The notes under the pieces were generated by a model, which was not told the DNA's origin, searched no databases, and saw only the letters and a program-made list of their open reading frames with translations. Below are positions 54,206 through 64,000 of a DNA stretch of 64,000 bases, one piece after another (position 1 is the first letter of the stretch; each line of letters opens with the position of its first letter). Made by a program: the position numbers and the translations under genes. Origin of the DNA: Ascaris suum (Eukaryota > Nematoda > Chromadorea > Rhabditida > Ascarididae); contig CM024187.1 of the NCBI GenBank assembly GCA_013433145.1, positions 10,429,326 through 10,493,325 of the forward strand. The letters are read 5' to 3'.

Positions 54206-56155
54206 CGCTTAAGTCGTGCTGCTCAATGATAAATGCTAGCAGCACAGTCCAACACATAAGCGTACGCCAATGATAAAAACTAGCAGCACCCTATGAGCAT
54301 AAGTGCACTTTGAAAGCCTATCAGCACAAGCACAATTAGTCATAAAATTTTTGCTTTGTTGTCATTTTTTGTTCTGCTTTTACCTTTTATCATACATTCA
54401 TCAAGTTGTTGTTTGGCATGCTGTTTTAAACCTGCATACAATTGTCTAGGCATGACTTCCTTCTAAAGTGAATTTGCTGATATTTACGGATGCTCCGATC
54501 ACTTGTTTATGAAGAAGCTTGGCTCATCATACGAAAATTCTACAACTACAGGCGCGTTTAAAGCTTTTCTCCGATTGAGAAAAACAAAACAGCCATCTGC
54601 ATAAGCACCTGAAGCAGTTGAAATGTAAAGAATGGAGCAGCACATGTTGTTATTGCGTTATTGCATATACTGAGCGCCAACTAGTCGCATTTTACCGCAG
54701 TCATAGCAAAAAATCTGAACACGGCGGCATTCGAAACTTATCGGGTGAATTTCAAGTCAAAATCATTCCTTTGCAAATCATAGTAAGTCCCCCTTGCGGC
54801 TTCATTTCAAGAGTACTAATTCGAAGCAAATTCAAGAGTACTAGTTCTTTTAAAGCTTCGGCAATCACCCAGCGAAACGCCGTAACATTTACCAAACATT
54901 GACAGTTTTCATTAAGCAGGGTCGTTTGTCAGCACTGTTTTATCTATTCTGTAAATAGGTGGATCGCGAAGCTCTTCCAGCTTCAGCGATTTCAACTGGT
55001 TAGAATTATCGGGAAAAAAGAAACAAGGGATGAAAAGTGAAGCAGGGAATTTAACGCACCGAAATTCGAGATAGAAACAATTGAAACGGCATGATAAGTA
55101 TCGTCGATGTCTGCGGCTAACCTCGTTTGTGCAAAATGAAGATTTGCATTACAAAGAGCAACAGTGAAAATTGGCGAACACTGAGACATAACTGTTTGAA
55201 ATGGACGATAACGACACATGTGCGCTGAGCAAATGTTGCACTATTCCAGTAGGACGTCCACGTCCGTCGCGTGATGTGAATCACTAACAAACATGTTACC
55301 TCTACAGAAGAATTTGATGCGCACTACTATAATAATGCAACAATTCAGTTACGAGTTTTGAATTGAGGCCGATCGATGAGTGATCAGTTCCTAGCAGATC
55401 TTAAGCACTGAAGTCGAAGTTAAATGGCATATGAAATCTGACGTGAATAGCTTATCGTGATGAATTTGAGGCAAGTTACTTTCGGTTAAGAATGTCTGCC
55501 AAGTGTCGTTCTTTTAGGCTTCCTCGGATATGCCACAAAAAAAGATGTGAACACGCACACGCACATGTACATACATTGCGTTCACCTGCAGATGGCATTT
55601 TGCAGTCAGCATCGAAGAGGTGGAAACTCTCCACGCAATAGACCTAAATGAATCTCTCCCGAAGGCGAACACACATGCACGACGAGCGCTTCAACGTAAT
55701 GTGACAGCCGATTTCATGTATGCGTTATGATGAGCATTCGCATGTGACTCGCCTTTCAAGCAGTGAATCGCGTCCTATTGAAATGATTAGTTAAATGTGG
55801 CTATCATCATTAAAAGCCAGCAATTACGTGACGGAACCTTATCAAAGTGCACAGATCAAACAGTTCTTGTTAGTGCCGATAAAGAATCATTTTCTCTCAC
55901 TTTCTCTTAGCTTTCTATGTTATCGCAAAAAAACCTTTGGCGTAAGAAACTATTCATTGTTACCGCGTGGTTGCAATTAGTGTTTGGGAGGCCCCTTGAA
56001 CGGGGCCCTCGTCACGTGAAATGATTAATTATATCTCGAGGGATGGACAGCTTTTCGCCCTTGCGAGGGTTCGCGGAGAGGGATTGAGTTTTCAGAATCC
56101 CATGCGGGGGGTGAGAGAGTTCCGGATAGTGAAACAGCCCGTGGGCCGGAGGGCT
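54206..56155. other. No gene recognised
   Basis: Contains a short direct repeat (ATGATAAATGCTAGCAGCAC near 54227 and a variant near 54271) and only small open frames without support. The right end is the C/G-rich flank of the inverted repeat. Confidence 0.4.
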
Positions 56156-56530
56156 GGAAAACGCCTGCTTCTGTAACGAATTTTTCAAATCGTTCATGCT
56201 ATTGTGCTGTATCGTTTACTGGGAAAAGGCAACAGGAATAATTTTCGAGAAGTTGCAGTCCACCTATCGTTGACAACTCGTTTGACATAGAAATCGCAGC
56301 TGAAGCCGAAGATGCACGTTTTTGCTAAACTCGCTTGCATGCTTTATTCTATGCAGCTGGTAGCGAAATTCTAGGAGGTGCTTACAAAGGAAGGGGTACT
56401 CGCTTCGTGGCTAGTGAGTGTTATGTTTTGTTGGAATAAGGAAGCGTAGTGAAGGCCAATCTCCTGTTGCAAAAGCGTTAGGAAACGAAATGAGGGAGGT
56501 GTGGGATTTCCACATGTGCGCTACGTAGTG
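56156..56530 (-). repeat. Inverted repeat, right copy (375 bp)
   Basis: Partner of 42730-43105 in opposite orientation, about 13 kb away. It lies upstream of the 5' end of the phospholipase D gene, so the two copies flank most of that gene. Confidence 0.93.
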
Positions 56531-59500
56531 ATGTTATTATGATTAGAAATTTCCATATTTTATCGCAGTGTATCAAAGTTTCTTGCGGTACTTTAGGTGA
56601 GAAAATATAATACGGCATGGCGTTCGATGTTCTGGATGAAGCAAATTATACTAGAAAATAGTTTAAAAACCCTACGAATCAGGTAGCACTATTTTGTAAC
56701 GCCATTGCAAATTGCTTTTTTTCTTGTGGTAATCAAACGTTGTCTCTACTGTTGTTTCTTTCTGTTTTTAACTCTTGGAATTGGTACTATGCTGCACGGC
56801 AACTGCGTATCCGACTAGCTCTATGGCGGACGAGATTGTCTCAGCACTAGAAAGAAAAAAAGCAATTGTGGGAGGGGGGAACGAACTATAAACTGTGGAC
56901 CCAGGCAGCAATTGGTTTTCTTTGAGCACCGTATTGATTACACAGGTCTGCATTAAAGCTATGTCGCAGATCTCCTTGATAAGCTATGAGTGTTTTCGTT
57001 CATTTGAGACATGCTTCCATTTCACATCAGGGTTTTCGTCATGCTTTTCGACTATGTCCACATTATCTCGACGTCATCTTTAACGATAAACTGTTGTTTA
57101 TCTGAAGACAGATGTACGCCACGTTGCCTTTCAGCGTTTCTCATTCCAACACACTGCATTACATAGTTTTCTCGTGTTCTATGACTTCATGGAGACTTTT
57201 TCTTCACCTTGCGACCGCAGAATTCGCGCTTCTAACATCCGTCACGGAGGTAATGGGAGCTGCCGAGGCATCCGCAGGGATCGCCGCGAGCGAAGGTTGG
57301 CGGTGAACTCGAACGCTGGTACACATTCCCCCACATTGACTTATCCATGAATGAACATGGAAGGCTAAGCCTCCAGAACGAATGTATTTGCTTTTGGGTG
57401 AAGAATATTGACACTAATGCTCATCACAGCAATCGGTAATTTTCCACTGCACCGTTTGAATAAATTCTTACTTACTCCGGGAATGATCGGCTTGATCCGT
57501 TCCGTTCGAGGCAACCTTACTTGTTTGACTGCCGTGTTTGTTTGACGGCAATTGCTTTTCTGGCGTGTTCGGCGTATTTCTGATGTAGCTGTTGCATTTT
57601 AAATACTCTTCTTTCTTGCATATGTGACCTTACAGTATGCACAATTCGCACAAGTTTAAATTCTTGCATAGTTTAATGTGCACATGCGCATTAAATTCTT
57701 GCAAAGTTTGATCTTATATTAGTTTTCTCGTGCAACCGAGGAATCAGCTGGGGAAACACCCAACAAGCTGCCTTAAGTTTTATTAATGGGAAGAAAGTGA
57801 ATGAACTTTTGATTAGATTTGCATTTGAATTTGACGTGAATCGGAGAGGGGGCTTACTGCTCTATCAGGCTATAGCTATAAAACGCTATTGTAGACAAAC
57901 CCTTATCCAGAGTAAGCTGTATGGTATCTCTCTAATATACCTACTTCTGTTGTTATTCTTGGAGTTTGCCACTCATCAGTTGATTTGTTGAGCTGTCATT
58001 TTATTCATTAAATACAACCATCTTCAAATAGGTGAGCATCACCAACAGTGATTTCATCGCTTTCGTTTCTTCGAGAATTCATGACTCGCCATGTCGCAAA
58101 TCAGAGAGATCGACGAGAGGTCCAAGATAGTCTCGTGCTAAGGGCGAACTAGCCAAACTGCTACAAATTACTGTGCAGCTTCACGATGACAATCTTCTTC
58201 GATCATAAAATCTTGTGTTTCGCCGACAAATTGACTGATGCTTACAACAGAAGCAATTGAATCGATAGGACGAGTACCGGAGTGGCAAATGATAACTGTG
58301 TCACCGAAAAGCAAGATTTGATCCCTCGATCCCAGCTTTCCGCGCCAATGCTTTAGCCACTCTCAGAGCATCTGATGGTAAAGTCGAAGGTTGAGTGATT
58401 GACTCCCGTTTACTGGGCAATTTCCCATTTGCCAGCATAGAGAATTGGAAAGCAAAATGCTCTATGCTGTTAATCCACTTTTTTTTATCAGTGAGTGAGA
58501 TGAGCCACCACTTAAACGTGCCCGTTCGGCATATGTGATTTTGTAACGGTGATGCAAGAAAGCCTCGCATCTTCGATGAAATGCTGCTGTGTGTCATTCG
58601 AATGCTGAATGCATGGTCAGTGTTAAGGCTACTCAAATACTCTAATGAAGCATACTCATTTCTTCAGCACAAAATTTGGGAACGACTGTGCTCAAAAAAT
58701 TCGTTTACTTTTTAGTCGTAATACTCTTTTTGTTGGACTTTGACTATGGTCAGAATTTGCCTCTCAAAAACTCTTGAGCGCCTCCCTTTATCGTGACCGA
58801 AAAAATAATTAAATTCAGCTCCAAAACACCATATCGGTTTACCAGTGTAGTAACTATCGTACACAACAGGCCCCATTTGCCATTTTCGCAAACAGGGCAT
58901 TTTTCTACAGTGCATATTATAACCTCTTAAACACCTATGCAATATACCTGTAGACCGTTTGCAATCAAACGCGCGGAGGGTGGCTTCATGTGTGCTGCTG
59001 TTACCTATTTCGTGGATAGCCGTTCATTTACAATGGGTCCTCGCAGCAGTAATTTGAAATTTCGTATCGACAAGTACAGAAATATTTTCCAACAGTTTGA
59101 AAGTATCCGTGGGAATGTATGACCGTCGTCAATAAAAACCGGTTCTGGATGAAGCTGTTGATGCAGGAAGACCGCCTACGTCAACAATAAAGCTGTGACT
59201 GTGCAGCGTGTACATGATCGTTGTTTCGTCTTCAGGAAGTTTCCTGTTTTTGAGCAAACTGCACGTGATGGAGTCGACACTACTACTTGCCTTAAGCAGT
59301 GTCAGAAGTCTCTTACCTAATACAGCTGAGAGCTGTGGGAACGTTCAGCTGAAACGAATCGGGTATGCGTCGCTTCACTGTCCATACTCCGAATAGCTGT
59401 CTGAGAACAAACAAATTACGAGCTAAATTGCTTATTGTCACATATACATGCTTTCAATCTTGCTGCTCCTTTGTTTCCTCCCACCTTTCCCCATTTCTCC

Positions 59501-60547
59501 TCCTGCTATGCCCAACCCCCGCCCTCCCCCCGCGCCTCCCACATAAACGCTACATCAGAGCCGATCACTTCATTCTAAAGCGGTAAGTGGGTTCTTTCAG
59601 GAAATTTCATTGCATGTTTATCACTGTGCGCTTTTAACACTGAACTTCTATTCGGGAGTTTGCGAAATTTTGGCATAATTTATTCACGGAACAAAAACAA
59701 AAAAAGGATCCCTCATAAAGCATCGCAGAGTTCCAGTTCCGACGCAAGTTATGGTGAACAGCCTTGTAGGATAGCGAGACATCCTCGATCTCAGAGCGTC
59801 AGGTTCGTCATCACATTCGTTCCATCCATCCACATCACTCCCTCTTCCCCCTCCCCCCCCCCCCCCTCCCCTCCCTCCCGTCCTCTCGACTGCAATACCT
59901 CTTCTCTTAATAGAACATTACTTTTCCACATTATGTGCTCTTATGGCCTGCTTCCTTCCAGCTCCCTTTCATAAATAAACCAATTCACTCTATATCATAT
60001 AGTAATGCATCGAAAAAATTATTCGCCGCACTCTGCAGCCACCACGGAGCTATACAGTTTTCATATTTCACGCTCAATGTCGAGGTTGCCTCCTCGTCTT
60101 ATTAAACGAAGCAGCTTATCAGTCACAGGTACATTTGCTCAGACTGATCTCGTGTACATGCTTCCTGTCATGCGCTGAGCGGATTTTAAGAGTATTTCAC
60201 AGCAAGGTATTTCTTTTTCATACGCAATGGATACTGCACATTCATACGCACGAATTCAACACTTGCTTATAACATTAGACCTTTAGTATATTGTTACGAT
60301 GGACCTTGCTACCCTCCATGCCCCCTGTTCCGTAACATCCGCGAAGGATAGCCTGACCATCGGATTTCACCGATGTTAATAAATTATTCATTTATTATTC
60401 AACGTCCCAAGGTGGGAAAACGCACAGAAATATGTGAGCATGAAAAAGAAGAACGAGCAAAATGTTCGCAAAGCTACAATCTCGGCGAATAGCCGTGTAT
60501 ACATAACAGCACCAATACTGCCTTGCTTGAAACGAGTCAGCCGCAGC
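56531..60547. other. No firm gene; low-complexity tract included
   Basis: Minus-strand open frames at 58301-58636 (111 codons) and 58712-58942 (76 codons) have no recognised family, and the second has two competing open frames. Includes the C-rich tract at 59845-59882. Confidence 0.4.
59845..59882. repeat. C-rich tract (G-quadruplex potential on the minus strand)
   Basis: Starts with CCC/CCTC units, then a run of about 14 C, then CCTCCCCTCCCTCCCG. The complementary strand has at least four G-runs of three or more separated by single bases. Confidence 0.8.
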
Positions 60548-61108
60548 CTAAAAGCTGAATGATTGGGCGCATATTAAAGATGTCGGAGGGAAGCAGGTTC
60601 CACACTCGCACAACTCGAAGCTGGAAATCGTGGAGAACGTTGTTTGTACTGCACGTCCCTTGGCGAGGTGAAACTGATGCGCACATCCATGGGGAGGGGC
60701 GAACTGAAATGCTCCTGACAGCGAAATGTCTGTAAAACCGAACACAGTTTTATAACCAAAGATCAAATCAGAGTTGAGTCTTAGATACTCCAATGATTTC
60801 AAGTTAAAGATTCTTAGTGTGGTACTGTAATTAAGCTGACATGAGCAACGACGAATTTTGTTAAAAGCGTTGTGAGTGATGTTTCTCCGGGCGTTGTACG
60901 TCAAACTGACATCAGAAGCCAAATAAGAAGGCCATATAGCACGACATAGTAACTTCCCAAAATTAAGCCATTTTTTGTCTCTCGCATGGCTATATGGGAC
61001 CCTCCGAAGGGCGATCAGAAATACAATTGCTTGGAAAACAATGTTCATGCAGTCTCTTATGGATAACAAAAAGCTCCTCGAAGCACGGAACAAAACCAAC
61101 CTTGTCAC
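60548..61108 (-). mobile_element. Decayed non-LTR retrotransposon, reverse-transcriptase C-terminal fragment
   Basis: 186-codon open frame resembling the end of the ORF2 reverse-transcriptase region of nematode LINE-like elements. The matching blocks are an RR..C.LNYSTTLRIFNLKSLEYLRLNSDLI segment, FGYKTVFGF, and a His-rich TRGH-like part seen as HGCAHQFHL. The expected RVVRVWNLLPSDIF block occurs in a different frame of the same strand at about 60570-60620, which indicates a frameshift. No polymerase YxDD motif, 5' part or endonuclease was found, so this is a dead 3' fragment. Confidence 0.65.
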
Positions 61109-61944
61109 TGATAATATCTATTACAACAGTCTATTCACGCGGTTCTAAACTCAATGTTTTCTTTGAGTAATGGAGCTTTGCCATGGACAAAAGGATCACA
61201 AGGTGCACTCACATATGCCATTAGTCCTGTTGATCAACGTTGTTGGTGTAGTAATTCGACAGCGTATTCCCACTTCTCGTTACAGTGAAAGCATGCAACC
61301 ACAGAGGTTTTACAGCGATCGGTCTCAAGCTCACGAATGTTGTGACTCACGCTGGAAAGGAAAAATTTTTGGCTTGAATTTGACCAATTCCAAATCGACG
61401 TGCGCTTGAACTGGTATTAATGCAAGCGGAAATGGGAGTTTCAAATGCTCACCATCATTTCTTCGCGAACTGAAGCTGGCGATCGAATAGACGACCTATG
61501 CACGCATAAAGAATGAGGTCTTCATGGTGCATTTTTGCAAAAATTTGCCGAAAACACACAGAATTTGAGTTCAGTAAATATAAAGTTGACGTCAAATGCT
61601 GACAGCTGGCCCCCCAAACATTTACCGCGTCTGATAAGGGAGCCCACGCTATCTTATCTGTGGAGTAATGACTAATGGAAGCAACGCTTCGCGAGCAGAA
61701 ACCAGGTATTCAGCGTGCGTGAGTCAGCGTCACAACGAAAACTCTTCACACGCGGTGTAGTGGGGTGACCGCACTTCCAATTAAACTTCACACGGCAATA
61801 AAACTAAGAACCACAGCGGTTTACATGGAAAGCACCACATCCATACTTTCACTTCTGAGAAGTCATATCTGTCCGTTTGAAGAAAGAAAGTTCATTTAAA
61901 ATCCTTTTGACAATATTAGAAATTGTGAAGAAAATCAGAAAAGA
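61109..61944. other. No gene recognised
   Basis: Short unsupported open frames only. This stretch may include unrecognisable remains of the retrotransposon, whose more 5' sequence would lie here. Confidence 0.4.
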
Positions 61945-62160
61945 ACGTCAGTGGACAGCAGGCTGCATGCAAATAAGGATTATGAGGTCTTACGAACGCG
62001 ATGTCTACATTTATACATTGACTTCAGAATTTTTCGCTGAGGGGGTATTCCCATAAGTTCATTCCCACTTTTTCTTGACTGGTGGAGGGCTAAACAAGAG
62101 TAGGGAAAGAGAATCCCCTGACGAATGCCAAATCCGGATTCACCTGCTTGAGGATATGTG
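61945..62160 (+). repeat. Dispersed repeat, member B
   Basis: Collinear with 16797-17040 through the shared motifs CAGTGGACAG.AGGCTGCAT.CAAA, the TTTATA block, AGAATTTTTC, TTCCCACTTT and a TGGTGGAGGG stretch. Diverged and non-coding. Confidence 0.45.
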
Positions 62161-63937
62161 AAAGTGATTAATCAGTCATGCACTGGTGTATCTCTAATGA
62201 CATGCATTTATCAGAGGTGGCGCAGTAAAGAAAGCATGAAGTGCCACGAAATGGGATAGCTTCCCTCCAACGAAGGAGGAAGTTATAGTCTAAATTTTCA
62301 CAATATCGTGTTATATCTGCCTCTTTGTTTCCTTCTACACAAGCACACAGGTACAGGCAGAGCGTTTGCAGATGCAGGATCATCTTCGCCCAATTGAGGG
62401 AATAAGCTATCTCTGCACGCTTTCAAAACGTGAAAGCAGAACCCCTGCACAAGTAATCCTCACATTTGAGCATTTAACTAAACTTCCAATTAAATCTGTG
62501 TGCCGTTTGGCTGTGCATATAACACACGGAGTACAACAGAGAGTGTTGCGATTGTTTTTCGTCCCTTTATTTATACAATCGACCTACGATGCGCGAAGCT
62601 TTAAAAAAAACGTACGTCTTGCTATGTTCCCTTAACTTCTGCGCAAATACACTGAAATGTCTGTGATGCTATGGCATTGGCTTGATCTCGCATGATTTGG
62701 CCTAATATTACGTTGCGGCGGCACTCATGTCGTAGCCATGGAAACTAAGCATGCGTTTGCATAAACAGTTAGCGGCATGAGCCGATGACAACTACCTGCA
62801 TTTCGATACTTCTGGATACAGGATGCTCGCCTAGTGCAAACTTCTTCCTGGAAAAAACCAGTAAATTTTTGCGCTAGAAGTGTATCAGGCAATTGTTGTG
62901 GTGTCGCTTTCTATTTTGACCTCTTCGACGACTCATTTTTATGTTACTAAAGTATGTGGATGGGCCGTGTCTGATAGCATCAAGATGGAAAGTCGAGGTA
63001 TTTTGCGACCCGTTCTGATTTAACCGTCGTAAATTCCTCTTCTTGGCAATGTATCGTGTCAACAGCACCGATCAAAACCAGGACTTCTTCGTTCTCAATA
63101 TTGCAGCGTTATAATTAACAATTGATATATTTCAACGTGAATGCAGCATAGCGATGCTCGCTGCGTGTAGGGATGATTTATTATTTCATTACTTTCATGA
63201 TGAGCTCACTGAATAGAAACCTGGACGTTCTTTTGCTGAATTAAAAATGTAGCCCGCGGTTAGTAGTGGTTCTATATTGCAAACACATATCTTATTATCT
63301 CGAATAAGCCATCCTTATATACTCGGTTGGATTATCATTCCCTAAGCACGTGCAGTTTCCAGTTCGCGAGGTTTTTTGAAGCATGAGAGAATGCTCATGT
63401 CTCGAAAGCTTTGGCACGCTATGGTATCATTGGCAGCATGTAACCTGTATCACAGCAGGCCACTTGACTACTATCAAGTCTTTAGTTCACTGATTTTTTT
63501 AGAATGTTTAACTGTAGTTGTGAAGTAGTGAGTGGTTTAGTGAGATTTCGTTTGTAACTGAGCAACTCGAGATGTTCGACATGGAATCCTTTTTGATGAG
63601 GCAGGCTGGTAGGCGAAACATTCGGTCTGGTGCTTTCTGCATCATTGACGTTATTGTTTCACTTAGCAGAATGTACTGCGGTTAAGTTTGTTCTGCCATT
63701 TTACGAAATTTTCGCTGAAAGTGCGTGTGTTGTTGTGCAGCATCGAACGAAAAAAATTTCACTCCATTTGAATCATTACCCGATACTGCGCATTGTTATT
63801 CGTTACGCCGACTTTTATAAGCAAACATTCGCCATGTGTTCAATGATAGATGCCATTTTATCGCTAGTGAATCAGTGTTTCAGATCATTTCCACACGCAT
63901 TTCCTCCAGACCGTCACTGCATTTTCCTAGCGCATTA
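62161..63937. other. No gene recognised
   Basis: Open frames of up to about 102 codons (63630-63938, +) without recognised similarity. No RNA gene or further repeat was identified. Confidence 0.4.
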
Positions 63938-64000
63938 GGTTCCACTCGATGCGGTTCACTTCCGCCTGGGCCTAGCTGATAACTATGGTGGATACCGACT
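63938..64000 (+). CDS. Possible exon cut by the window end
   Basis: After a CATTAG acceptor-like site the sequence is open to the end (VPLDAVHFRLGLADNYGGYR). The residue mix looks protein-like, but it is too short to assign a family and could be chance. Confidence 0.2.

Overview
The window is eukaryotic nuclear DNA, most likely from a parasitic nematode of the strongylid (hookworm/trichostrongylid) type. The sequence shows small exons split by many introns with TTTCAG-type acceptors, TTGCAG-like sites directly before start codons (as expected for spliced-leader trans-splicing), long TA microsatellites and AT-rich spacers. The organism assignment is inference. The three gene models were assembled by hand: splice sites were chosen so that phases agree and the protein matches its family.

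Layout. (1) 1172-5328 is a truncated copy of the middle of a gamma-glutamyltransferase gene (part of exon 6, exons 7-9 and their introns). (2) 10478-27063 (+) is a complete 14-exon gamma-glutamyltransferase gene, predicted 613 aa, type II membrane form; its 19351-23509 segment is the near-identical partner of the fragment at 1172-5328. (3) 29319-38628 (+) is an 18-exon secreted protein, predicted 740 aa, with a signal peptide and eight type-2 chitin-binding (peritrophin-A) domains separated by mostly Thr/Pro/Ala/Val-rich linkers. It is built from repeated two-exon cassettes. (4) 41786-53691 (-) is a 10-exon PLD3/PLD4-like phospholipase D family gene, predicted 492 aa, type II membrane protein with two HKD motifs, convergent with the chitin-binding gene. 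(5) 54-64 kb has no firm host gene. It holds one arm of a 375-bp inverted repeat (partner in the last PLD intron), a decayed non-LTR retrotransposon piece (60548-61108, -), C-rich tracts and dispersed repeats.

The three genes are not an obvious pathway. Two encode membrane-anchored enzymes with extracytoplasmic catalytic domains and one a secreted chitin-binding protein. The most unusual points are: the 4.16-kb duplication whose interior is almost identical while both edges are diverged; two changed substrate-contact residues in the transferase; the regular exon cassette of the chitin-binding gene, in which every domain is split between its fifth and sixth cysteine; and a 142-bp perfect palindrome in intron 1 of the transferase. 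I did not find a clearly new biological system.
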